Part shown: one piece after another, positions 1 through 25,414 of the stretch
How the letters are laid out: every line of letters begins with the position of its first letter
Numbering within the stretch: the first letter of the stretch is position 1
Translations under genes and position numbers: made by a program
The notes under the pieces: generated by a model
Databases searched by the model: none
The model's input: the letters and a program-made list of their open reading frames with translations, nothing else
Told to the model about the DNA's origin: nothing
DNA from: Tridacna crocea
Lineage: Eukaryota; Mollusca; Bivalvia; Cardiida; Cardiidae
NCBI GenBank assembly: GCA_943736015.1
Contig: OX031065.1
Coordinates: 51,376,992 to 51,440,991 of the forward strand
Length of the DNA: 64,000 nt
Direction of reading: 5' to 3'

Positions 1-490
1 TCTATAAAATCCTACGAGAAAGGTACCCCCAGGCAAAGCCAATTTTGACCGCAAAGCTATAAAGCCCCATACCAAATGATACAGGCCTAGAATGTGTGGT
101 TATAAACAAGAAGATTTTCAAAGTTTTCCCAATAAAGGCCCTGTAAAACCTGAAACCCATGAGACAGGGTTAAATTTAGTAGCTCTACCCTTTATTATGG
201 TGGGTAACAATAGGACTTGGAAAGTTTTCACCACAAAAGCCCATATAAAACTTGTGACCTCCTGGTAGAGGTCCACTAGACAAGGCTACATGCAAATTTT
301 GAGTAATTCCACTTTGATCTTCATTTTTACAGTACTTCTTGCTTGACTGGAACAGAACTTCCTAAGTCTCGAGTCAAATTGCGACAATTTGCTGCTCTTG
401 TTTCATTACTATTTGGCCTTAAACCTTGATATTCCCTTGCGGCTTGGTACTCAGCTGAGCGATAAAGGACCATCATGGTCCTCTTGTTCT
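1..490 (+). repeat. Dispersed repeat with GGCCATC..CTCTTGTTT-type tail
   Basis: The left edge is cut by the window. The 3' end has the hairpin GGACCATCATGGTCC followed by CTCTTGTT. A related tail closes the repeats ending near 41512 and 50976, so these share a 3' end. The family is not named with certainty. Confidence 0.5.
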
Positions 491-1174
491 TTCAAATTAT
501 CAATTTCACACGATGGCTTCCTTGACAAATACCACTTCAGCATTCTCAATGCTTTGATTTTCTGTAGCCTTTTTTCCTCAGGGTTGTGAAAATAGGATTG
601 TATGATTCAAGGCTAATTGTGTTTTAAACTGTTTCCAACAATAAGTATTTTGCCATGAAAGCCATTCTATCATACAAAGAAATTTCTCATGATGTTATTG
701 GATAATATGCCCCGAACATAAAAATCATGTACACTGGCAAAACCAAGAAAAAAGCAGTTTCCCTTTCGGGAGGCCTGTATATATGACTACATTATCAACC
801 AAAGATCCAAAATGGCAGCGTCGATCAAGATTAACATCAAGATTATGCCCTAAGCTGCACCTTTTAGCACATATTGCCACGGTTTCAGTAACATCAGTTC
901 CCAGTGATGCAAGTTTCATTGAATTGGGGCACTCAGAAGAGAAATGCTACCTCCTAGAATGGTAAAACTTTGTATTTTAATAAAAATTCATTGTACCGTC
1001 AGGCAGCAGGGGTCTTGGAAACTTGTTCACAGCAGAGTTGAATCTTGTTGCAACCTGGCCTCTTCGGTGAGCAGATGAAAGGGTTAGCCTATGGTAGGAC
1101 AACAGAAATTGTGGAAAAAGAAGAATATACAAGTTGCCAGCATTTTCAACCTTTTCAACAATAATTAAAATAGA

Positions 1175-1180
1175 TTTATT
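1175..1180 (-). promoter_or_regulatory. Candidate polyadenylation signal of CFAP90
   Basis: AATAAA on the minus strand, about 325 bases beyond the CFAP90 stop codon. It is the first clear signal downstream. The match is short and could be chance in AT-rich DNA. Confidence 0.35.
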
Positions 1181-1503
1181 TAAGGATCAGTATGACATGA
1201 GATTAGTCAGAAAAAGGGTTGAAATAAACATCCAAATTTGGTAGAGCATTTGTAATTGGTAGAGCAAAAAACTATCTTGGCTGAAAGAAACATATCAGCA
1301 GTACATAGTTCTTGTTCAGTTTTTCAAATAATAACATTTCAACAAATTTATAAACACATTTAAAGATGACAAAAGTGCCTACAATTAACATCACATGATT
1401 ATATCCATCAAACCTTTCAGACTTCAATAGTTTCCATTATGCATTTTCATTTATAGTTTCTTAATTATTTCAAAACCATTTATATCCCTGATCAACATCA
1501 CAT

Positions 1504-1650
1504 TCAAGAAGTTGGTATTCCATTACGTCGATAAAATTCAGTTCGCACATGTGCTATGCGTACATGTTTTCTGTCAGGATGGTCTACAAACTGTTCAAGA
1601 CGGTGGCCATATTCTGATGAGGCTAGAGTTGGAACGGCTTTGATCTTTTC
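1504..1650 (-). CDS. CFAP90: CFAP90 exon 3 (last)
   Basis: 49 codons including TGA. The acceptor is CTATATCCAG at 1651-1660. It encodes [20 protein letters not shown] and ends in [11 protein letters not shown], matching the human C-terminal block TSSVYGKRI...ADFYRKNDIPS. It is too short to show up as a long open frame. Confidence 0.9.
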   Translation of the reverse strand, partial: EKIKAVPTLASSEYGHRLEQFVDHPDRKHVRIAHVRTEFYRRNGIPTS

Positions 1651-4600
1651 CTGGATATAGAAAAAAAATGCAGACAAGGAAATTAATATGACACAAAAAT
1701 TTAAGTTTTCTGGGGGATATTGTAGAAAAGACTAAGGGAAATGGAGAAAATACTGAGTACCAGTATCTCTTTTTCCCACAATTTTTCGAAAAAGCTTCTT
1801 CCTGAGGGCCGTGAAAACCAGGAATTGTATGGTAAAGGGTTGTTAAACAGTTATCCAGTTTTTCATTTTAGAATATACCCATACTGCTGTGTTGAACAAC
1901 TAAAAGGACAACAGTTTTCTATACTAATTCATTGATAAATTATATTTCATTACATGTAATATTATGAAAAGCAATGAAGTTTACTTGAGTTCCAATGAAA
2001 TTGTGCGTAAATCACTGCTTTTTAACATCCAAAACCTTGATTCTAACAAAAAAAAATAGCACAGAAATACCATTACTTATCTTAAAAAAATTTCATGTGA
2101 AAAACCTACCTCATTATTAACTTCGAGTCCACGAGATTTAGCATGTTCCCTGTCATCTCTATGCAGTTTGTTGTTGTAGCCTATTTCCTTGCGGAAAAGT
2201 CGATCATATGTTCCATTTGGGTTGTCCTGTAACATAAACACAAGATTATAAAAAAAGTCATAATGCATTAACTTGGAGATCAAGATAACTTGGCTAATTC
2301 AACCACTTTAGTGCAACCTTAACCCCTACAAAAACTTTTTGATGAAGATTAGTGTCTACTTCAAAACTCTTATTTTAGTACTCTCAGGGACCTATGCAAA
2401 CAAGTTCTTAAAAATCAAAGTATCTTTTTTCAATGTTTGTAAAGTGAGTACAGGACTGGAATATCCTTTGCTTAGACAACTCTAAACATTTACTAAATAG
2501 GCAAGAAAGAAAATACGTGCAATAGCAAGAATCATGGTCATTCCTGAGTTCATTGTACATTTGTTTAGTGCTTGTTTGTTGGGTCTTTTATAATCTTGAG
2601 TGTCCTTAGGTAAGACACTTCAGGGATAAAGCCTTGCCACAATTTAACCAAGGGTATATATACGAATATGCGGGCTGTTACTCCCATGTGACTGGAATAA
2701 CATCAAACATGCTATAATATTCAATTCTATCAAAATCTTAATGGCTCCTGAGAAAGTAGGCTTTTAAAAATAATGTGGGAAAAGGAGAAAATTCAGATAA
2801 GAAGCATTTTCTCTGTTTCCCACATTTTGCAACCATAAAAGACAATTCAATTCATTTGATTCATATACAAAATTAATGCTTTCAAATCTGAAAAATGCTT
2901 TGAAATTGGATGTATGTAAAATTCTGTAGTTTGGTCCCAAAGAGTCACCATGGAAAAATCTTTGAAATTCTGAAAGCCCTTTCAAAAGTATTGTGTTGTT
3001 AACAAAAACATCATTCCAGCTTCAGTAACTGTCCTGTGCTGAGAAGGATGTTACTAACATAGGAATCATGCTCTGTAGAATGGGGTCTTAAAGTATCTGT
3101 AAAAAGTAACGACCAAAGTCGGCCTGTGCAGTTTGTGCAGGCTGACCTGGGTCAAAACTTTTCACAATTGGTCAATTTCCTTTGTATCAAAGGAACAGTC
3201 TACTTCATTAATCAAACAAAATAGATTTCTGGACCCATAATTAGGCACTGACTTACTTGGTGTCAAGCCTCATGCATTAAGCCCCTTTTTGCCACAGTAT
3301 TGCTCATATGTAAAATTACTCATATGCCAAGTAGAGAAACTGGCTCATGTCAGTTAGAAAAGCACATGTTCAAAAGATGTGAGAGGATAACATAAAATAA
3401 CAAATAAATAACCAATACACACTAGGATAACCAATACACCGATACCCGAGTACAGCACTATTCTAAATGCCTGTACAATGTTAGAACAGTGTTGCACTCA
3501 CCTATCGACACAGTAAGTACAATTATTATATATACCAGTTATGCTGGATATTTGTGCCCGCAATAAGTTTAAATGAACTCGAGTTAAAATTTTCTCATAA
3601 TATTCTGCTTGGGTTAAAAGAATCTTGCAAATAACTGAAATTATATGAATAGCCACAGTTACATGTAGATCAATAATCATCTTTCCAGAATAGGTTGAAA
3701 ACTGTAACTTGGATCTTAGCAGGACAACATGCAATCAAACTCCTAACCAAACAATCCACAACAAACCACACAAGGTGAATCCTTTGTACAGTATATCAAA
3801 GTGTCCGAGTTCCTTTACTTCAATTAGCTTTATTTTTACTCCAAAATTCTGTGTTAACAATTACTTGCAAAATGCAATTTTGGTATCAGCAGGACAACAT
3901 GCAACCAAATGTCTAATCAAAATCCATGACAAACCATGCAAGGTGGATCCTGAATTTTGTACATGTCAGATTTTCTTTACTTCATTTAACTTCTTTTTTT
4001 TAAACCAAAAATTCTGTTTTAAAGATTCTATGCAGGAAGACTTGAAACATCCTATGAGAAGAAGAAAAATGATAGAAACTATGTACATTTTCTCTTTTTC
4101 CCATGATACTCTCAATCCTTTCAAAAGCAAATACTGTATTTGAGCCCCATTTGAAACACTGAATTATCCATAAAATTTATGCTTTCAGTTTTAAAGCTAG
4201 TATAAACTTTTGTCATCTTTACCACACAATCTAGACTTTTGACACCCCTAAGAAAGAAGTCTGTAAAAACAAATTTCAATGTTTGAGTTGCATTTATTTT
4301 ATTGTCTGTGTAACTGCTTTCAATTTGGACCAGTCTAAAATTTTGTCATTTGGTTTTGTCATTTGGTAAAGAGTTAACCTGTTACCACACCGCACATTTC
4401 AGACCTATCCAAATTGAAAGCATTTGCAGATGACAATTTGAAAGTGGCTCATATGATGCAATTATGCTTTGATAGAGTAGGAAACTTTGTGGGAAAAGGA
4501 GAAAATGCTGGCTACCAGCATTTTCTCCTTTTTCCACAATGTTTTCAAAAGGCTTCTTCCCCAGGGTCATTAAAAGTCGTCATTGTGTGGTAAAGGGTTA

Positions 4601-7600
4601 ATTAAGGCATGTAATAATTGCCATTTGGCAAAACATACATATGGAAAAAAAAAAGGAAAGGAAAAATTTTTTTTGAAATACAGAAAATACTTTGTTAGAA
4701 GTGCGAGAAGATGCAAATGCTTTTATGAGCAAACTTTCCTCATTCCGTCATATTGCCACAAATCATCTGATTTTATATTTACTTTATGAACATTGGAACA
4801 CAATACCATACTTTAATGACACACAAAAAAACATTGTCTCTTCCTTTCTATCAACTAGTTAGCACATGCATATTGACTTTGGAAAATATATCTGGCCCTT
4901 TTCTTAGCAACTAGCCATTTTTTTATAGCAACTACAAAGTTCAAACCCTCCATAAAAATAGCTGAATATTATGGAAAAAGTACCAAGATTCATTCCTACC
5001 AAGGCCCTGGCTGCTATTTGCCTCAACTCTTTACTACACAATCCAGACTTTTAACGGCCCTGAGAGAGAAGCCCTCTGAAAACATTGAGGGAAAAGGAGA
5101 AAATGCTGGTTACCAGCATTTACCAGCATTTTCTCCTTTTCCCTCAATGTTTTCTTCCCATCCTAAAACCTATTTAAAACTTTCAGTCACTTTTATTTCA
5201 TCGTCCGCAAATGCTTTTAATTTGGACCTGTTTAAAAGTTTGTCACATGGTAAAGAGGCCTAGAGCTGTCTTATTCCTTGTAGGGCTCAATCAGGATGAA
5301 TATGCTAATTTGGATAGTCAATTCAGTCTACACTCGCCTTTGCCGAATTATTTGATGAAAACTGCCTGTGAGAAAAGGAAATAGGGCTGGTAACCAGCAT
5401 TTTCTCCATTGCCCACGATGTTTTCTACCCTGCTGGAAACAAATTTCAATTTTCGAGTGATGTTTATTTCACTGTCTGCAAATGCTTTCAATTTGGACCA
5501 CTCTAAAATTTGTCATTTGGTAAAGAGTTAATTGACCACAGATTTTCCAAGTCTGGTATCAACAATTCCCCTATTTTATTTTGTTAAATGTTTTCTATTG
5601 ATCTCAGATGAAATAACACTCTCATTAGGTACACGCTTACATCTAAAAAGCATTTTAGATCTGCAAGACCTCAAATTTTTATGCATCCTTTCAATCAATC
5701 AAATATTAAATACAGTCCTGGTTGTCATTACCAAAACATGCAGCAAACACACACACACATCATAAAGCTTCAAACCTCTGAGAACTGATTGCAGAGTGAA
5801 AATTGTATTTTATGAAATACCCATCACTGTTTGAAAACTTCATGGTAGGCCTATCACATATTTTACAAAGGGATTGATAATTGTTCTCAATGATAGTTTC
5901 CATCAACATGATCCCAGAAATACTGAACAATGTCATTACAGAATAGCCAAAGAATTTACATGATCAATAATCAAAAGTAAATTATCCCTAGCATTAAATC
6001 TTCAAACATGTAAAATAGAGAAAAAACAATTGCATTATTTAAACTCTTTACCACACAATCTCGACTTTTAACGACCCTTGGGAAATAGCCTTTTGAAAAT
6101 CTTGTGGGAAAAGGAGAAAATGCTGGTAACCAGCATTTTCTCTTTTTCTCACAAGGTTTTCTAAACTTTCAGAGACAATTACAATCATTTCAGCTATATT
6201 TGAAGTGTCGTCTGCAAATGCTTCCAGTTTGGACCAGTCTAAAATTATGTTGTTTGGTAAAGATTTAACAAAGAAACAACAAATAGGTAATGGTCTTTTG
6301 AAATGGAAAGTTAATAAATTTCTAAGAGGTTTGAGAAAGTTCCCGAATCCAGTCTTCAAATTGCATACAATGAAAGAAAATCTTTTCCAAACTTTTTTAC
6401 CTGTATTTGTTTCTCCTGTAAAATGTGAAATTATTTTGTCAAGCAAATTACCTTTTACACACAACATTGTTTTCATTTTTGTAGCTGACCACTTTGAAAA
6501 CGGGTAGGAAAAAGAGAAAATGCTAACATGTTATCATTCTGCAAAAAAGGTTTTAAAAGCTTATCATCTTTGCCTTTACCATGAAATATCTTTCACATCA
6601 AACAATCAAAAGCTACGGCATTTCCTCTCAATGAGGAAAATGAAAGTCATGAATGGTAATCTTACGTGTCAAGTAAGCATGCACATTTCAGTTGACTCCT
6701 GTTCTGCAAGTTTAATTCTACCCGTTCCTGCAGTGTTTCTTTTAATTTAGAATTTGGACAAATACAAAAAATAATTAAGAAAGTAATTTTATCTAAATTT
6801 CATATGCGAGGGTGTCTATTATTTGTTTGTGACATCATCCTGACTAACTAATTACTAACACTGCCCTATTACCCATTTTCTGATAGGGCTCACTGTAACA
6901 TTTTCTCTGTCAATCAAACAGGTACATGACACTAGAAGTAGTTTTTACATTATTTTCTTTGTTTACATGTGACTATTAGTACAGATAACTGTCCCAAAAG
7001 GCAATGTTACTTATTGACTGGTCGCCTCTGGGTACAGAGATGATCAGGACAAAATCAGTTGAAAGTTCTGCACAGAATTTGTGTGCAAGTTTGAACTCTT
7101 ATAATTTCGCAAATAAAGCACAATACTAGGATTCAAACACACCTTTCACCTGTGTATTCCATTATATTTTGTTTGAAATACTGATACTTGCCATTTAAGT
7201 GCTTAAAATAAGAAATAGCAGTTTGATTCACCTTACACCAAGATGTTTTCCCGAAGTAGACATCAAATCAGTTATGTTACACAACGTCTCTACCGAAAAT
7301 AACTGAAAAAGTATCAATTCACAATTTTAGCATTGTACCCTAACATTTATCAGGCAATTTTTCTCTTTCTTCACTGTTTTCAAAACATAGCCAACATTTA
7401 AAAGACTGAAAAATATTGTGGAGAAGTAAACATTATTTTCTTCGATTTCAGCTGATTTCTTGACCTATTTAACAGACAACCATATTCGACCATATTCAAT
7501 TCTGTAAATGGATCTACTTTCAATTTAAAAAATGAGAACTAGATCTATACAGTACAGTATTTACAGTAGTCGTCTACATAGGCGCTCGGTTTCCTTGTCT

Positions 7601-7933
7601 TTTATTTTTATATCTTAGCTTTTCTGTCTCTGCATATCTCATATACTAGTATATCAGATATGCAGAAACAGAAAATCTAAAATAGAAATTAAAAAAAAAA
7701 CACAAGGAAACCGAGCGCCTGTGGTCGTCTACTGCAAGTGTTATGATAAAACGGTCAGTGCAGTTAAGTACCGGTTTTCTTGAATTAAATGCTGTTCTCT
7801 CAGGAGGATCATTTCTTGAGACTGGTACGAAAGAAAATGATGACAGTTCACAGGGTCTACCCGACAGATAAAACTCGTCTGTTTCTGTTTGAACACGTAA
7901 ACCGTGCTCTTTGTTTTGGTCCAGTTCCTCCAT
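1504..7933 (-). CDS. CFAP90: Cilia- and flagella-associated protein 90
   Basis: Three coding exons on the minus strand (7933-7772, 2226-2110, 1650-1504) join in phase 0 to give 141 residues; the human protein is about 147. Both introns have GT-AG ends. The product keeps the family core: an N-terminal [15 protein letters not shown] block (human SAFSYIPPRRLDPKE), the diagnostic [15 protein letters not shown] block, and a C-terminal block with SSEYGHRLE and [11 protein letters not shown]. From the family, CFAP90 lies inside the ciliary doublet microtubule wall as a small inner protein. There is no signal peptide, membrane segment or enzyme motif, as expected. The protein stops soon after GIPTS, so the human tail (LKEPGFGHI) is absent. 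Intron 1 is 5.5 kb and repeat-filled. The gene runs divergently from RSPRY1 with 1.7 kb between start codons. Confidence 0.92.
1700..1850 (-). repeat. TTAA-palindrome MITE, partial
   Basis: Lacks the long arm. The core hairpin is diverged (GAGAAAATACTGAGTACCAG) and the short arm ends in GGTAAAGGG. Confidence 0.6.
2110..2226 (-). CDS. CFAP90: CFAP90 exon 2
   Basis: 39 codons between acceptor TTTATGTTACAG and donor GTAGGT, phase 0 at both ends. It encodes [20 protein letters not shown] followed by [19 protein letters not shown]. Human CFAP90 has [19 protein letters not shown] at the same place, which makes this the strongest identifying segment. Confidence 0.94.
2756..2850 (+). repeat. TTAA-palindrome MITE, core fragment
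   Basis: Only the region around the central hairpin remains (TGTGGGAAAAGGAGAAAAT and TCTGTTTCCCACA). Confidence 0.5.
3100..3310. repeat. Foldback repeat with GCCTGTGCAGTTTGTGCAGGC hairpin-type core
   Basis: Contains GGCTGACCTGGGTCAAAACTT and ends in GCCCCTTTTTGCCACAG. The same layout recurs at 16113-16920, 17175-17260 and 59610-60055, which supports a small transposable family. Confidence 0.55.
3707..4045 (+). repeat. Two-copy tandem duplication, period 170 bp
   Basis: AGCAGGACAACATGCAA occurs at 3719 and again at 3889, followed in both by CAAACCA(C/T)(A/G)CAAGGTG and, further on, CAAAATTCTGTGTT / AAAAATTCTGTTTT. The copies are clearly diverged, so the duplication is not recent. Confidence 0.7.
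4216..4377 (+). repeat. TTAA-palindrome MITE without core
   Basis: Begins TTTACCACACAATC and ends GGTAAAGAGTTAA, but the central hairpin is missing. It shares its final TTAA (4374-4377) with the next copy. Confidence 0.75.
4374..4601 (-). repeat. TTAA-palindrome MITE, complete
   Basis: TTAA at both ends. The long arm lies left, with the motif CAAATTGAAAGCATTTGCAG. The core hairpin is intact. Confidence 0.9.
5024..5258 (+). repeat. TTAA-palindrome MITE, near complete
   Basis: The core carries a small duplication of TTACCAGCA near the hairpin tip and matched changes at the arm bases (TTGAGGGAAA and TTTCCCTCAA). Confidence 0.85.
5352..5531 (+). repeat. TTAA-palindrome MITE, short arm lost
   Basis: Core hairpin and long arm are present; the right end is GGTAAAGAGTTAA. 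Confidence 0.75.
6039..6268 (+). repeat. TTAA-palindrome MITE, complete
   Basis: Starts TTAAACTCTTTACCACACA and ends GGTAAAGATTTAA; the core is intact. It is the last good copy before the MITE-free stretch around the gene starts. Confidence 0.88.
7577..7723. mobile_element. 147-bp hairpin MITE with 8-bp target duplication
   Basis: Terminal inverted repeats CATAGGCGCTCGGTTTCCTT and the reverse of ACAAGGAAACCGAGCGCCTG run almost to the centre, where CATATACTAGTATAT forms the loop. GTCGTCTA flanks it at 7569-7576 and 7724-7731. An 8-bp duplication is usual for hAT elements, but the ends are not a textbook hAT match, so the superfamily is tentative. It sits 48 bases inside intron 1 of CFAP90. 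Confidence 0.85.
7772..7933 (-). CDS. CFAP90: CFAP90 exon 1
   Basis: 54 codons from ATG at 7931-7933 to donor CCG|GTACTT. The donor is weak, but the phase-0 join gives [16 protein letters not shown], aligning with human SYYYRPARTGIISLYDCIF. It encodes [15 protein letters not shown], the conserved N-terminal block. The start is the only upstream ATG in frame that leaves a protein of family length. Confidence 0.85.
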
Positions 7934-8190
7934 ATTTTGTTAAATTTAATGGCGAAGGTTTATACTTCCGTTGCCATGTAGCAGGTGCTCGACTGTTTAT
8001 TCTTCGGACCGTGTTTTGATACGATACCAAAATCCTGAACTTGTACTGTTAATCAAAACCAACCGACGCTCAAAATGGGTGTCCCTTTCAAAAGAAAACA
8101 TTAGGGGAAGAAGGAAAAAGAGCTGCCCCTTTACCCCGGCCGCTTCAAAAGGCAATTTAAAAATCCACTACATTAACCCATAAGCTGCTT

Positions 8191-8270
8191 TTGCGGACAG
8201 TATACATCAAGATCAGACTGCACAGAACGTCCAGTCTGATCTTAGACCAAAAATGTTCGATAAGGAGATA
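8191..8270. repeat. Palindromic element, diverged copy
   Basis: TTGCGGACAGTATACATCAA opens it and a hairpin of AGATCAGACTG and CAGTCTGATCT lies at the centre. A cleaner copy lies at 54962-55040, and a fragment at 53598-53625. Confidence 0.75.
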
Positions 8271-8305
8271 TTATTTCCCAAACCATAACGTTCACGATTC
8301 TAGAA

Positions 8306-8626
8306 CAATTGCCCCCCGAACAATTGCCCGCCAGACTATTCCCCCTCCCCCCACGAGACAATCCCCCCGGACCCCACCCCCCGGACAATTTCCCACCTGA
8401 TTATTGCCCCCAGTACAATTTCCCCCAGACCATTGTCCCAGTACAATTTCCCCCAGACCATTGGCCCCCGAGGACAAGGAATTGTCCGGGGGGGGCAATA
8501 GTCCTGGGGGGTTTTCCTGGGGGGGCATAGTCCGGAGGGAAATTGTCCGGGGGGGGGGGAATGATCCGTGGGGATTGTCCTTGGGGGGTGGGGGTGGCAA
8601 TTGTCCGTGGCGCAATTGTCCTGATA
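8306..8626. repeat. Inverted G/C-run minisatellite
   Basis: The left half repeats short units built on CCCCC and GACAATT; the right half is the reverse complement type (GGGGG and AATTGTCC). The two halves meet near 8475, so the whole can fold on itself. On each strand one half has many runs of four or more G, so G-quadruplexes are possible. It lies about 370 bases upstream of the CFAP90 ATG. Confidence 0.8.
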
Positions 8627-9649
8627 CGCATGTTCACCTACATAAACTTCTACTGGGGAAGTGAATTGTTTCTCATTTTGTGATTGGCCAAATTTTCGTA
8701 AACTGCGCAAAAACCCATGAGGATATGCTTGTAATGAAAGAATAACAACATAGACTGGGAAAGCGATGAATACTGGGCTACTCAGAAGATTTATTAGCTT
8801 ATGCACAGTGTTGTGCATTAAATAGGCCTAGAGCTATGAACTTTAATATGAACACGTCGTCTGCAGTTCAAATCTATCTCAGGCTGTGTGAACTTATGAT
8901 CGGTACCCCTTATGATTGCCAGAGAGAAAGAGAGAGAAAGAGAGGAATAGCAATAGGTTTCCAACTGAAAATAATATTACGCTTACACACGAATACTGTC
9001 GAATTGTCTACAACTGACAGATTTCGATTGATATTTATGTAAATTAATTAATCATATTACCCGAAGTGCTTTGCAAATCCAAGATGGCAGCGCACATGGA
9101 CTTGAACAGGATATGAAAGCTGTCAAATAGTTTTGCTTCGTTTTACTCTCACAAATCTGTTTCAAGAAGTTCTTTGTGTTAGTCTCTTTATCCCTCAACA
9201 AGTTTTAATGACGTGAATTGTTTCTTGATATGTATCCCTTAACGTTTATCAAAGTAAAACTTGAAAACAAACTAATGTTTACCGTTTTTAGACCTTTTTA
9301 TTTCCTCGTCAACTCTCTGACATGTATTAAGCGCTTTGTAGCGGGAAGGTAATGACATTTTATGTGATCATATACATAGAAGAAAGCACGATAACACTGC
9401 AACTGCTCTCAGGTACATGTCCAGTGTCGAAGGATCCACAGCGACGTACATCTCTTCGATACTGAATCATTAGCTCAATTTTAGGGGATTAGGCAGTTAG
9501 TTAAAAAGAAAAGCATTACAAAACATAGTTACAGTTACAATATGTTGTAGAACTAAAGTGATACAAATGGTTATTGAAGTTGCATGGACGAATCTGGTTT
9601 GAAACATGTGAAGTGGTGAGGTTTGAATTTTCAACATAGTTTGTTGATC

Positions 9650-23984
<14,335 letters not shown>

Positions 23985-24945
23985 TAAATTTACCTACTTT
24001 TTTACATGGTTTTAGATGGTTTTGTGGCATAAATGTGAGAGTGGTCATTCTTTATATTCTATACTACACAACAATTTTTTTTCACTAATCTAAGTTGGAA
24101 ACATTTGTAAACACCAAGTTGCTTATGGTTCACAGGGAAAAATATTAGCACTCGCCCACTTGCCCATGGCGACTAGAAAATCGGCTGGGCGAGCCGAAAA
24201 TGCCCGTCAGGGGCCCAAGTGGTGATCCCCAAAAATAAGACATTTTTCAAATTTATTAAATTTTTTAACAGAATAGTGACCAAAGTCAAGTTACTGATTA
24301 GTTTATTATTCAAATCCGATGAGATTTTACGGTATTCCTTTCGGTTCTCAATTACCATACTGGGCACGCATCTCACAGAGAATTACGGACAACTTGGCCA
24401 ACAGTGAGAGGTCAACTCAACCCAAACTAAACACAACTCGCTTAAATTAAAAATGAAATCGGACTCGCCCTTATATTCAAATGACAACTCCCCCAAGTTT
24501 AAAAGTCTTCGAAATTCTCACCCAAACATGTCGGGGCGAATTGTCTTTGGGGCGAATTGTCCTGCACTCCTTGCCTATACCATGAAGCAGAGAAAAATTT
24601 TGGCATATGAAACCGTAAGCTGGGCCCCTAGATTTTGGGCTGGGCCCCTGAAGTTAGGGGCCCAGGTGGCCACTGGAGGAAAGAAGTTAGTCCTTTTCCC
24701 TGGGTTCAAATATTATGACTTGTCTTTGAAAGGCCAGAAAACGGAATGGGTAAAAGAGAACATAGAGGTTATCAGCATTTCTTCCTTGTTTCTGTGATGT
24801 TTTCTAAAACTTCTGTCAGGGTTGTTTAGAATTGTGTGACAGAATAATAAGTCCTCAGTTGGTACCGTAGTCATATCTTTCTGTAACAAATTAGCAGCAG
24901 ACGACTTTGGAATCATTGTTATAAAAAAGTGGCATTCATCATGAA

Positions 24946-25090
24946 TTAACTCTTTATCACACAACCCTGAGTTTTATTGACTTGGAGAAAGAAACCATAT
25001 GAAAAACATTGTAGGAAAAAAAGAAAAAAGTGGTAACCAGGATTTTCTCCTTTTCCCACAATATTTTGTACACATATCAAGACATATTTC
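24946..25090 (+). repeat. TTAA-palindrome MITE, truncated
   Basis: TTAACTCTTTATCACACAAC start, altered hairpin, no long arm. Confidence 0.65.
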
Positions 25091-25185
25091 AAGTCTTAAC
25101 AACCATAAAGAAGAAGGGCTTTTGAAAACATCATGGGCAAAGGAGAAACTGCTGGTAACAAGAATTATTTTCTTTTTTATATGCC

Positions 25186-25414
25186 TTAGCTCATTACCAA
25201 ACAACATTATCGTAGACTTGTCCAAATCAAAAGCATTTGCAGAAGACAAAATAAAAGTGACTTAAAATTTGAAATTTGTTTTGTGAAGAGTAGAAAACAT
25301 TGTGGGAAGAGGAGAAAATGCTGGTAACCAGCATTTTCTCCTTTTCCCAAAATGTTTTCAGAAGGCTTCTTTAACAGAGTCATTAAAAGTCGGGATTGTG
25401 TGGTAAAGGGTTAA
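25186..25414 (-). repeat. TTAA-palindrome MITE, near complete
   Basis: Left TTAA changed to TTAG; right end GGTAAAGGGTTAA. Confidence 0.88.

Larger units (their letters stand above)
1..1503. other. Region downstream of CFAP90, mostly repeat
   Basis: The first 490 bases resemble a dispersed bivalve repeat that ends in a short hairpin, GGACCATCATGGTCC, followed by CTCTTGTT; the same tail recurs near 41510 and 50975. From 725 to 965 both strands stay open for about 60 codons, but I recognise no product. The part next to 1504 is the likely CFAP90 3' untranslated region. Confidence 0.5.
2227..7771. other. CFAP90 intron 1: MITEs, tandem duplication, one hAT-like hairpin
   Basis: 5.5 kb with no further exon seen. 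It holds several TTAA-palindrome MITE copies (2756-6268), a 170-bp tandem duplication near 3.7-4.0 kb, a foldback-repeat fragment near 3.1 kb and a 147-bp hairpin element at its 5' end. The stretch from 6.6 to 7.5 kb shows nothing recognisable. Confidence 0.7.
7934..9649. promoter_or_regulatory. Divergent intergenic region between CFAP90 and RSPRY1
   Basis: 1.7 kb separates the two start codons. It holds a palindromic 80-bp element at 8191-8270, the G/C-run inverted minisatellite at 8306-8626 and a short GA-rich run at 8922-8944. No TATA box stands out. TTAA MITEs are absent. That both promoters lie here follows from the gene directions; the exact start sites cannot be read. Confidence 0.5.

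Noticed and set aside
725-965. About 60-codon open frames on both strands, one followed by AATAAA
   Set aside because: No recognisable product, no splice sites and no family match; one AATAAA in AT-rich DNA is weak evidence.
3709-4143. 144-codon plus-strand open frame
   Set aside because: It spans the 170-bp tandem duplication and a decayed MITE; composition is not protein-like.
8292-8818. Several proline- or glycine-rich open frames
   Set aside because: They are translations of the G/C-run minisatellite; any frame stays open there.
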